Positions 39,259 through 46,545 of a stretch of DNA of 47,231 bases are shown here, in pieces (the stretch's first letter is position 1; each line of letters opens with the position of its first letter). A program made the translations under genes and the position numbers. This stretch comes from Candidatus Saccharimonadota bacterium (GTDB lineage Bacteria; Patescibacteriota; Saccharimonadia; Saccharimonadales; JACDFO01), in contig JACDFO010000002.1 in NCBI GenBank assembly GCA_013815785.1, positions 1-47,231 on the forward strand, written 5' to 3'. A model generated the notes under the pieces. It saw nothing but the letters and a program-made list of their open reading frames with translations. It was not told the origin of the DNA and ran no database searches.

Positions 39259-39330
39259 AGCCCTGGCATATCAATTGTGTGATGATGTACGCGCGTCATC
39301 ATCAATACAATCGATTATGCCAGGGCTCTT
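39259..39330. terminator. Long bidirectional terminator between the peptide and protease genes
   Basis: AGCCCTGGCATA (39259-39270) pairs with TATGCCAGGGCT (39316-39327). Inner arms ATTGT/ACAAT and GATGATG/CGTCATC make a hairpin of about 69 nt. CTTTACTT follows on the plus strand. Unusually long, it separates two convergent genes. Confidence 0.7.
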
Positions 39331-39941
39331 TACTTGAGAAGTTTTTTAGCTGATGTAGAAACTAATTTTGAGGCTGGTTTTTTTAGTGTATTACTAGCAG
39401 ACTTTGCAAGCTGATAACCATAAGAATAGCCAAACCATCTAGGTACGTCGTTATTACCTGTTATAAACCACTCTATATGGTTATATTTTTTACTATTTAA
39501 TTCTTTATTAGCCATTCCAATTTGATCTTTGGTTATTCTAACGGTTGCATATATCGGAGTTTCACCACTACACTCTTCTTCAAACAAAGTTGCAAGCCCT
39601 TCGGTTAATAACGCCTCCTTTAAGGTTTCGCCATAACCTGGGTTGCGCCATCTTACTGCATGGTGTATTTCGTGTAACATACCCATGTAAAGATTTTTTT
39701 CTAGAATTTTCTTAGATGGATCGATGTTTATGTAAACAACATTACTGGAAGGAGTATAACCTCCCACTCCAATTTCTGGGATTGTGCTAGACGGAGCATC
39801 GATTATAAGAATGTCTATTTTGTCAGCTCCTAAAACGCCAAAAGCAGTATCGGATGCTTTCTTAAAAGCATTTTCAATTACGTTTATATGCTTGTCCATT
39901 GACCCGGAAGCATTTGCTATGTGCAACTTTATACTGTTCAT
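39330..39941 (-). CDS. DUF2268-like zinc protease (candidate leader peptidase)
   Basis: 203 residues, no signal peptide. The zinc motif HEIHHAVRW (HExxH) lies at about residues 91-95, and a downstream Glu is in ALLTEGLATLFEEE, the typical spacing of DUF2268/gluzincin-like predicted proteases. GVGGYTPSSNVVYINIDP precedes it as a substrate-edge strand. The Lys/Ser-rich C-terminus (KKPASKLVSTSAKKLLK) is probably unstructured. It faces the precursor gene across a shared terminator, so cutting off the peptide leader is a reasonable inferred role; immunity or an unrelated function is possible. Confidence 0.75.
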   Translation of the reverse strand: MNSIKLHIANASGSMDKHINVIENAFKKASDTAFGVLGADKIDILIIDAPSSTIPEIGVGGYTPSSNVVYINIDPSKKILEKNLYMGMLHEIHHAVRWRNPGYGETLKEALLTEGLATLFEEECSGETPIYATVRITKDQIGMANKELNSKKYNHIEWFITGNNDVPRWFGYSYGYQLAKSASNTLKKPASKLVSTSAKKLLK

Positions 39942-39959
39942 ATTGTTACTATATTAAAA

Positions 39960-40007
39960 TCAAGACTGTAAGGATATGTCATCTTCGATAATTGCGATTT
40001 TAGGCAT
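39960..40007 (-). pseudogene. 5' remnant of a response-regulator gene
   Basis: The reverse strand reads MPKIAIIEDDISLQS then TGA: the first 13 residues are identical to those of the regulator at 36395-36763, then the frame ends. No further receiver sequence follows within the protease gene or spacer. The DNA of the shared stretch differs at several third positions, so the copy is old or came from a paralogue. Confidence 0.75.
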
Positions 40008-40080
40008 AATAATAGAAATATTGTAGTAATTCTAAGTATTAGTATATATTGAAGAAAATTAATAGGGAAATAAATTAATT

Positions 40081-40977
40081 ATGACAGACGCAATAGTGGT
40101 GGCTATCTTATCTGGGCTAGCAGGTATGCTGGGCTGGGGTTTGGCAGACTTTTTTGCTAAGAAAACTATTGATATTGTCGGTGATCTTGCAACACTTGCG
40201 TGGGCACATATTTATGGAGTTATATTCCTACTGTCAATCGTCCTAATATATAACCGATCAGAACATCAAACGTTGACATTACCGAATGGTTTTAAAGAGT
40301 TTGCGTTACTTGGATTTTTTGGCATTTTGCAGGCTTTTGTCTACTTTTTTGCATATCGTGCGTTCGGTAAGGGTAAACTGGCACTCCTTAACCCAGTTTT
40401 TTCATCATATTCAGGCATTGTAGTTTTATTATCTACCATCTTTTTTGCCGAAGTTATCGGTGTTAATCAGCTCCTTTGTCTGTTGGTGATATTTGCTGGG
40501 ATAATGTCAATCAGCCTTGATAGAGAGTCATTAGCGCTTAAAAAAATACGGCTGGCAAAAATCTCTGGCATGAAAGAAATTTTGATAGCAGCTATTCTTG
40601 GGGCAGTTTGGACAGTGTTGTGGGGAAACTTCGTAATAGACAAGGATTGGCTTGTATACGCAGCGATCATGTATATTTTTATGACGATAACGATACTGCT
40701 AATATGTTTGATTCAAAGACTTAAGTTAAATGTACTCAATGCGCACACATGGAAATTCTTTATGCTTATTGGAGTTTCGGAGGTGATTGCCTACGTCGGG
40801 GTAAGTCTTGGTTATAGTGTTACTTCACGTACCAGTATTATTGCTGTTTTGAGCGCTGCATTTTCTGTACCAACAGTAATATTAGCCCACATCTTTCTTA
40901 AGGAGCGTATAACAAAATTTCAAATATCAGGGGTAGCTCTTGTTATAACTGGTGTTGTTGCTATCACCCTGGTATAA
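40081..40977 (+). CDS. EamA-family permease
   Basis: 298 residues with about ten membrane helices in two five-helix halves. The first half starts ILSGLAGMLGWGLADFFAKK and the second ILIAAILGAVWTVLWGNFV. The end VISRT-like SVTSRTSIIAVLSAAFSVPTVILAHIFLKERI...GVALVITGVVAI is the hallmark EamA terminus with the xxxGE/KER-type helix pair. Drug/metabolite transporters of this type export small molecules or amino acids. It sits between the protease and the decarboxylase, so it could export a modified peptide fragment or an amine product; inferred from position only. Confidence 0.85.
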   Translation: MTDAIVVAILSGLAGMLGWGLADFFAKKTIDIVGDLATLAWAHIYGVIFLLSIVLIYNRSEHQTLTLPNGFKEFALLGFFGILQAFVYFFAYRAFGKGKLALLNPVFSSYSGIVVLLSTIFFAEVIGVNQLLCLLVIFAGIMSISLDRESLALKKIRLAKISGMKEILIAAILGAVWTVLWGNFVIDKDWLVYAAIMYIFMTITILLICLIQRLKLNVLNAHTWKFFMLIGVSEVIAYVGVSLGYSVTSRTSIIAVLSAAFSVPTVILAHIFLKERITKFQISGVALVITGVVAITLV

Positions 40978-41003
40978 TTCGTCTTGATTTAAGATAAATA
41001 AAA

Positions 41004-42140
41004 ATGATTCCAAACGATATCGAAATTCTCAACGAAGTGCGCCTCCACACGTATCAGACCCCCTATTTTTTTACAAGTCGGAATATTCTTGAAATTAATT
41101 ATCAAAAGTTTTTGAATATGTTCGAGGGTAGTGAAGTCTATTACGCGCTTAAGGCGAACTCAGACCCAAAAATCCTGACATTATTGAATGGGTTTGGTTG
41201 CGGATTTGAGGCAGCATCTTTTTATGAGATTGAGCAGCTTTTAGCTGTCGGTATTCAGCCTGATAGGATAATTTACGGTACTTCAGTAAAGCCCTCAACT
41301 CACATTATGCGAGCTTTTGATGTTGGAGTTAATCGTTTTGCTGCAGATTCACATGAGGAATTAGAAAAGATTGCACAATTTGCACCCGGTTCCAGAGTGA
41401 TAATCCGAGCCAAAGTAAATGATAGCGGTAGTGTGTTTGCATTTTCTGAACGTTTCGGCGCTCCTAAAGAGGCTGTGAAGGCTCTCGTTGTCTACGCACG
41501 ACACTTAAAGCTCAAAACCTATGGATTAAGTTTTCATGTGGGTTCTCAAGCTACCCATGTAGACCACTGGGCAAACGCCATATCATCCCTAAAGCCAATC
41601 ATGGATCAACTCGATGAAGAGGGTATACGAATTGAAATACTTGATATCGGAGGGGGATTTCCCGTCATCTATAATAATCACAAAGATTTGCCACATCTAG
41701 ATGATATTGCTAAAGATGTTCATAAGGCGCTCAAGAAGCTACCCTATCAACCAAAAATAATTATGGAACCAGGACGAGGTATTGTGGCCAGTTCCACTGT
41801 TATGGTCAGCGAGGTCATTTCAAGAACTATTAGAAATGGGAAAGTGTGGCTTGTTATGGATGGGGGTATATATAACTGTCTTTATGAAGCAATGATACAT
41901 CAGGGCACAACACAGTATGATGTAAGGACTATGGCAATGGTCGAGGGTGACGTGGACATGCTTAATTACGGCATTACCGGTCCCACGGGTGATAGTCTGG
42001 ATGTCATTACTCGTAGCATTAGCCTTCCAAGTTTTATTTCAGAGGGCGATCGACTAATTTTTGAAAATTCAGGGGCCTATACAATAACAATGGCTAGTCC
42101 CTTTAATGGTTTTCCAAAACCTGAGCTGTATCTCAGTTGA
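41004..42140 (+). CDS. Fold-III PLP decarboxylase, ODC-like, lacking the catalytic Cys
   Basis: 378 residues of the eukaryote-type ornithine/arginine/diaminopimelate decarboxylase family. The PLP Lys is in YYALKANSDP; LSFHVGSQ, LDIGGGFP, EPGRG, VMDGGIYNCLYE and FENSGAYTITMASPFNGFP follow. In ODC the partner-chain motif is GPTCDGLD, whose Cys protonates the intermediate; here it is GPTGDSLD. Loss of that Cys is expected to alter outcome (for example decarboxylation-dependent transamination) or substrate. A TATAAT box at 40973-40978 may drive it, although it lies within the end of the EamA gene. Substrate unknown. Confidence 0.85.
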   Translation: MIPNDIEILNEVRLHTYQTPYFFTSRNILEINYQKFLNMFEGSEVYYALKANSDPKILTLLNGFGCGFEAASFYEIEQLLAVGIQPDRIIYGTSVKPSTHIMRAFDVGVNRFAADSHEELEKIAQFAPGSRVIIRAKVNDSGSVFAFSERFGAPKEAVKALVVYARHLKLKTYGLSFHVGSQATHVDHWANAISSLKPIMDQLDEEGIRIEILDIGGGFPVIYNNHKDLPHLDDIAKDVHKALKKLPYQPKIIMEPGRGIVASSTVMVSEVISRTIRNGKVWLVMDGGIYNCLYEAMIHQGTTQYDVRTMAMVEGDVDMLNYGITGPTGDSLDVITRSISLPSFISEGDRLIFENSGAYTITMASPFNGFPKPELYLS

Positions 42141-42194
42141 CAGTAACGATAAAAAGGCTTACGTTAATAACAAGTATAAAAAGGTTATCCTAAT

Positions 42195-43034
42195 ATGATG
42201 AAAAATTTAAACAACTTACAAAAAACCTTCGGGTTGTTTTTCTTGTTCGTACTTGGTCTTTGGGTTTATATCCAGCTTTCAGCATCGCGTGACAGTACGG
42301 TTAACTATACATACTCGTTCTTGTTTGGTCTTATACCGTTTTTCGGTGGCATTATAGGGATGTTTACCTCAAAGCAGTGGGGTGGTCTTAAATCCGTTCT
42401 TGGTAAAGCTATATTCTTTTTTTCCCTCGGTCTGTTCCTATGGGGGTCTGGTGAAAATATTTGGTCATATTACAACTTCTTTAAAGGTGAGCCGGCACCC
42501 TATCCTTCACTTGCGGATATCGGCTTTGCCCCAAGTATCTTTTTTTGGATACTCGGTACCTACTTTTTAGCGAAAGCCAGCGGTGCATTCCTTATGTTTA
42601 AGAAAAGCACATGGGCTAAAGTGTTCGTAATAATTGTCCCACCCTTGTTGTTACTTGCTTCGTATTACATGCTTATCAAAATTGCCCGGGGGGGTGTGTT
42701 AGTTCCCGAAGGAGAGACGCCATTGAAGGTAGTACTTGATATCGCCTATCCACTAGGAGACTTCTTGGCTCTTACATTTGCATTTGTAGTCTTTACACTT
42801 ACGGGCAAGTATCTCGGTGGTTATTACCGTATGGCAATCGCCAGTATATTGCTGGGTCTTGGAATCATGTATTTTGGCGACTTCAGCTTTTCGTACACAA
42901 CTACTACCGGAACATTCTACAATGGTAACTGGGGCGATTTACTCTTGGCTAGTGGTAACTTCTTTATGACAATCGGTATTCTCGGATTTGCATCACGGCC
43001 TCAAGCTAGCCCTAATGTAGCTAAGGAGGCGTAA
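42195..43034 (+). CDS. Seven- or eight-helix membrane protein of a kinase cassette
   Basis: 279 residues, hydrophobic throughout, with about eight predicted helices (for example LGLFFLFVLGLWVYIQL and VFVIIVPPLLLLASYYML). Between helices: SLADIGFAPSIFF and LDIAYPLGDFLALTFAFVVF, the latter resembling the P-x-x-D/YPxGD blocks of 7TM sensor domains such as MHYT- or MASE-like groups. It lacks an output domain but is followed at 2 bp by a small soluble gene and 307 bp later by a cytosolic histidine kinase, so it may be the detached sensor of that kinase. Confidence 0.7.
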   Translation: MMKNLNNLQKTFGLFFLFVLGLWVYIQLSASRDSTVNYTYSFLFGLIPFFGGIIGMFTSKQWGGLKSVLGKAIFFFSLGLFLWGSGENIWSYYNFFKGEPAPYPSLADIGFAPSIFFWILGTYFLAKASGAFLMFKKSTWAKVFVIIVPPLLLLASYYMLIKIARGGVLVPEGETPLKVVLDIAYPLGDFLALTFAFVVFTLTGKYLGGYYRMAIASILLGLGIMYFGDFSFSYTTTTGTFYNGNWGDLLLASGNFFMTIGILGFASRPQASPNVAKEA

Positions 43035-43036
43035 TC

Positions 43037-43315
43037 ATGGATACTTACGCCAAGATAGCAGTTGAAATCATCTCATATCAAGAAGCTATAATCGGGCCGG
43101 TTGCAGTTGAGCAAGCTCAATTTGTGGATGGTCTTCAGCTTGACTGGGATAAGCACGAGGCAACGATTTCTGGTGATAAGATGAATGTAATTGATAAACT
43201 TGTTGAACAATATAAAAATCTTTTTGGCCAAATTTCTGTTGAAGTTTGTAAAGATGCGGCCTCTAAATTTTTAGGTGAACTTTCTGCTACTGAGCGACCA
43301 AAATTATTGCAGTAG
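43037..43315 (+). CDS. Small soluble protein of the kinase cassette
   Basis: 92 residues: YAKIAVEIISYQEAIIGPVAVEQAQFV then GLQLDWDKHEATISGDKMNVIDKLVEQYKNLFGQ and a helical end. No motif recognised. A GGAGG site precedes it in the end of the upstream gene. It is two bases from the membrane-protein stop and 25 bp before the kinase, so one transcript is likely. It may link sensor and kinase; unproven. Confidence 0.65.
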   Translation: MDTYAKIAVEIISYQEAIIGPVAVEQAQFVDGLQLDWDKHEATISGDKMNVIDKLVEQYKNLFGQISVEVCKDAASKFLGELSATERPKLLQ

Positions 43316-43340
43316 CGCGCAGATGAGGGCGGGATAAAAT

Positions 43341-44777
43341 ATGGATAACATCCCCACAACTGAAACAAAGCGTCTTTTTACTGGGCGCAAACAGCTTAAG
43401 CAAGATATTGAGCATGTAACTCAAGAGATGTATAAGCGTAACTTTGAACTGGCAGAAGCCAACAAAACACTTTCGCTTCTACGTGCAATAGATAGTATCG
43501 TACTTGAATCACACGATGAATTAGGGATACTTTGTCAAAACATAGCATCCGCGATTGCCAAGTATACTAGTTATCCGCTTGTGGCAATTCTTGTCAACCC
43601 TCCGCACAAAGACTATCTAGAGATGCTGGGGCTAGCTGGCGCAAGTGGGATTGAGGACATGTTTAAGTCATGCAAGGTTAAGGAAGACGACCATGAAACA
43701 TGGTTGGTTAGCCCTGAGCAAAAGGCGATTCTTGATATTTCTTCTGTCGATAGTCGGCTTATTGCTGAGGTGCTCTGTCTGTCGGAAGATCAGGTTAACG
43801 ATCTGAAAAATGAAAGTGGTATTAAAACAATCTTGTTATTAAAGTTGCTATCAAGACACCGTCTGGTTGGGGTGTTGGCAATCGGGTTAAATCAGGAAAA
43901 AATTGAGGTCCATGATAAACAAGAACAACTAATTGAGCGTCTATCTGAGACCGTAGGGATTGCACTCGATAGCAAATTGCTTTTTGAAGAAAATCAGCAA
44001 GTCCTGCGTCAGTTACAAAAAACGAACGAAAAATTAAAGACACTGGACGAAACGAAGGATGAGTTCATTAGCATGGCTTCTCATCAACTTCGCACGCCGT
44101 TAACTTCCGTTAAGGGCTACCTGAGCATGGTTTTAGAGGGTGATGCGGGCGAGATAGGTGAAATGCAGCGTAAACTGCTGGATCAAGCGTTTGTAAGTAG
44201 TCAGCGGATGGTTTATTTGATAGCGGATTTGTTGAACGTATCGCGTTTGCGTACGGGTAAGTTTGTTCTAGAGGCCGTGCCATCTAATTTGGCAGAAGTG
44301 GTAGAGGGGGAGATTGGCCAACTCAAGGAAACCGCCGCTGGGCGTGGACTGAAACTTACTTATGATAAACCAGCTGACTTCCCAGAACTGTACTTGGATG
44401 AAACAAAAATCCGGCAGGTAATTATGAATTTTACTGATAACGCCATTTACTACACACCTAGCGGCGGGCATATCGTGGTCAAGCTAGAAGACAAGGGTGA
44501 ATCGATTGAGTTTACCGTAACCGACGACGGCATGGGAGTCCCGAAAGTACAACAACCGAACTTATTCACCAAGTTTTATCGGGCAGATAATGCCCGCAAG
44601 GCTCGACCTGACGGTACTGGTCTTGGGCTATTCATGGCTAAGAAGGTGATTGTAGTCCAAGGAGGCAACCTATTATTTACTAGTCAAGAAGGTAAGGGCA
44701 GTACATTTGGCTTTGCATTCCCTAAATCTAAATTACAGCCACCACCCACACCAGAGCCGACTGCAACTAGTAGCTAA
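43341..44777 (+). CDS. GAF-domain histidine kinase
   Basis: 478 residues, soluble. N-terminal coiled helix, GAF-like domain at about 50-215 (ILVNPPHKDYLEMLGLAG, LVGVLAIGLNQEKIE), HisKA with phospho-His in SMASHQLRTPLTSVKGYLS, HATPase with N box NFTDNAIYYTP, G1 DDGMGVP and G2 DGTGLGLFMAKK. The end is a Pro/Thr-rich tail. Third in the membrane-sensor cassette; no receiver gene is adjacent. Confidence 0.94.
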   Translation: MDNIPTTETKRLFTGRKQLKQDIEHVTQEMYKRNFELAEANKTLSLLRAIDSIVLESHDELGILCQNIASAIAKYTSYPLVAILVNPPHKDYLEMLGLAGASGIEDMFKSCKVKEDDHETWLVSPEQKAILDISSVDSRLIAEVLCLSEDQVNDLKNESGIKTILLLKLLSRHRLVGVLAIGLNQEKIEVHDKQEQLIERLSETVGIALDSKLLFEENQQVLRQLQKTNEKLKTLDETKDEFISMASHQLRTPLTSVKGYLSMVLEGDAGEIGEMQRKLLDQAFVSSQRMVYLIADLLNVSRLRTGKFVLEAVPSNLAEVVEGEIGQLKETAAGRGLKLTYDKPADFPELYLDETKIRQVIMNFTDNAIYYTPSGGHIVVKLEDKGESIEFTVTDDGMGVPKVQQPNLFTKFYRADNARKARPDGTGLGLFMAKKVIVVQGGNLLFTSQEGKGSTFGFAFPKSKLQPPPTPEPTATSS

Positions 44778-44923
44778 CAGATAGTCATGGATTAGCTCTA
44801 ACAAAGCGAGAAACTTCATTGTTTGAACAAAGCGTGCGCGATATATTCAGATTATGAATCACCGACGTTAATCTCTATCGGTGTATTGTGCTTGTGCTTT
44901 ATACATATATGTTGTGTTATGTA

Positions 44924-44952
44924 TTGACAATATTGGTATTTTGTAGTAGAAT
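44924..44952 (+). promoter_or_regulatory. Near-consensus sigma-70 promoter
   Basis: TTGACA, exactly 17 bp, TAGAAT. Start point expected near 44959. The only thing it can drive before the terminator is a transcript of about 100 nt. Confidence 0.75.
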
Positions 44953-44958
44953 GTATAC

Positions 44959-45061
44959 ATCCTAACCCTTGGGTGGTTGGAAGTAATCCATAGCGGATTG
45001 ATTAACAGAGGTGTAACAGATGGCAGGATAACCGGCAACGGTATTATTACTGCTTTTTTTA
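44959..45061 (+). ncRNA. Candidate small RNA or attenuated leader
   Basis: From the predicted start to a GCAG...CTGC stem (containing ACCG-GCAA-CGGT) followed by T7-8 at 45054-45061. Upstream parts can fold as CCCTTGGG near 44974 and AATCC-ATAGC-GGATT (44985-44999). No ORF beyond three codons. May be a regulatory RNA, or a leader whose read-through would reach the GC-rich genes 480 bp on. Confidence 0.5.
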
Positions 45062-45158
45062 CTTCTGAAAACAATCGGTGAACCCAGGTGGTGACGGGTA
45101 CATTAACAAGTCGAATCATTTTGAAACATATTTTTTTGTAACAGGGAATCTACCCCTT

Positions 45159-45224
45159 GTGCAGACCAGCTAGTATTAGACAGCTAGTAACCCCTAGCGA
45201 CTCCTAGTATTAGACGGTCTGCAC
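45159..45224. repeat. Inverted repeat enclosing two CTAGTATTAGAC direct repeats
   Basis: GTGCAGACC (45159-45167) pairs with GGTCTGCAC (45216-45224). Inside, CTAGTATTAGAC occurs at 45170-45181 and 45204-45215, with further CTAG-bearing half copies between. The layout of spaced short repeats inside an inverted repeat looks like a protein-binding or recombination site. Confidence 0.6.
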
Positions 45225-45360
45225 ATGGTTGTAGCGTTGTGAGTAATAGATTGAGCTTTATCGCTCTCTGTTGGCTCCAGAAGCTCCCTGGTGCGGAAAG
45301 ACGCAATTCAAACTACAACTACAAAACTTTTGTGAAACCGCAAAGGTCATTTTGTTCCTT

Positions 45361-45412
45361 TTCAGAACAGCGTCTAACACACGCAAATTCGTGTGCAGAG
45401 CGCTGTTCTGAA
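45361..45412. repeat. Strong hairpin
   Basis: TTCAGAACAGCG / CGCTGTTCTGAA (perfect 12 bp) with an inner CACACG/CGTGTG stem. Not followed by a T-run. Lies about 130 bp before the first GC-rich gene, on a possible leader. Confidence 0.6.
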
Positions 45413-45539
45413 CCCCTACCTAGGCAAAGATATAAGAGTAACCCATTAACCTGGGTGTACTCGAAAAGAGCGATTCCGCTCTACAGCCAGGCCCACCATA
45501 GTCTGCGAATCTTCTGCCAAAAGCAGGGGAGGAGAAAAA

Positions 45540-46409
45540 ATGACCACCGAACACCTGGATATCCCCGAAGAGGAGCTCGACAAGATCCTCGGAGGAGCAG
45601 GCAAGGCTGCGCGCAGCGACAACGACGACGCCCTCATCAAGGACGTGGCCGGCATCGATGCGCAGATCGGGAACATCCTCTACGGCGCGTCCGTCCTCAC
45701 CCAGCGCAAGCTGGACCGGAAGGCGAAGGTCGAAGAGGAGATCCGTGATCGGCAGCACCAGCGCGAGCAGATCCGCAACCGGTTCCAGCACATGCTGAGC
45801 ACCGTCACGGACGAGCCCGCCCTGGCTCCCGCACCCGTCGCCCCCGTGGCGCTCGTGTCGGATCCGGTCAACCCGCCGTCGGCCCCCCAGCCGTCGGTTT
45901 CGTCCAGTGGTCCCGTGGTGGACGAGCCCGACGAGGATGAACTCCTCGAAGGCCTGTACACCCGTGACGAGCTCATGGAGCTGTCCGATTCGGACCTCCA
46001 GCGGCTCGCCAGCGAGTACGGGATCGCCACCGTGGTCACCGACGCAACTCGCGTCATCGTGATCGCCACGATCATCGTCCAGCAGTCGGCGTACTGTCAG
46101 TGTGAAGGCATCGAGGATCCCAACGGGACTTCGACGACTCGTGTCACGGTCATCGACCGCGTTCGCGACTCCCGGCACAACCCCCGGAGCTGGAACATCT
46201 GGCAGTGGGTCGGAGCGATCATCGGCGCCCTCATCGGCATCGTGATCTACCGGGTCACCAACGATTGGGAGCAGGACATCGAGGGCACCTGGAACAGGGT
46301 GTTCGACATGTTGCTGTTCATCGCCCTCGTGGGCCTCGGCTTCTTCGGCGGCGCCATCATCGGTGCGGCTGTGGAGGACAGGCAGGAGAACTTGCGCTCG
46401 CGCTCGTGA
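45540..46409 (+). CDS. GC-rich hypothetical membrane protein
   Basis: 289 residues with a GGGGAGGAG ribosome site. The N-terminal half is acidic and polar with a helix at 60-90 (KAKVEEEIRDRQHQREQIRN), then a Pro/Ala-rich linker (about 95-135), a segment LYTRDELMELSDSDLQRLASE, a moderately hydrophobic stretch (RVIVIATIIVQQ), and two C-terminal membrane helices (WQWVGAIIGALIGIVIY and MLLFIALVGLGFFGGAIIGAAV). Codons end mostly in G/C, unlike every gene upstream. No family recognised. Confidence 0.75.
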   Translation: MTTEHLDIPEEELDKILGGAGKAARSDNDDALIKDVAGIDAQIGNILYGASVLTQRKLDRKAKVEEEIRDRQHQREQIRNRFQHMLSTVTDEPALAPAPVAPVALVSDPVNPPSAPQPSVSSSGPVVDEPDEDELLEGLYTRDELMELSDSDLQRLASEYGIATVVTDATRVIVIATIIVQQSAYCQCEGIEDPNGTSTTRVTVIDRVRDSRHNPRSWNIWQWVGAIIGALIGIVIYRVTNDWEQDIEGTWNRVFDMLLFIALVGLGFFGGAIIGAAVEDRQENLRSRS

Positions 46410-46545
46410 TCCGTTCCACGTCGAAAGGTTTGGCTATTACCCTGTGCTCACGCACAAATCGGCCCAAGTTGTCCGTTATCTTGACTGAGGCTTGCCTTAG
46501 TGAAAACGGAAGTCCCATTCCGCTTGCCCACCTTTGGAGGTGAAC

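Larger units (their letters stand above)
44778..45539. other. Gene-free 760-bp region before the GC-rich segment
   Basis: No plausible CDS. It contains a consensus promoter (44924-44952), a terminator 100 bp later, an inverted-repeat unit (45159-45224), a second strong inverted repeat (45361-45412) and a small hairpin AGAGCG-ATTC-CGCTCT near 45468-45483. It marks the boundary between AT-rich and GC-rich DNA. Confidence 0.7.

Noticed and set aside
45239..45748. 169-codon plus-strand frame starting in the gene-free region
   Set aside because: It crosses the strong hairpin at 45361-45412, overlaps the GC-rich gene in another frame, and turns into Arg-rich low-complexity sequence typical of a shadow frame.
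45420..46178. 252-codon antisense frame opposite the GC-rich gene
   Set aside because: Long antisense frames are expected in GC-rich DNA. The plus-strand frame has a strong ribosome site, membrane helices and normal codon use.
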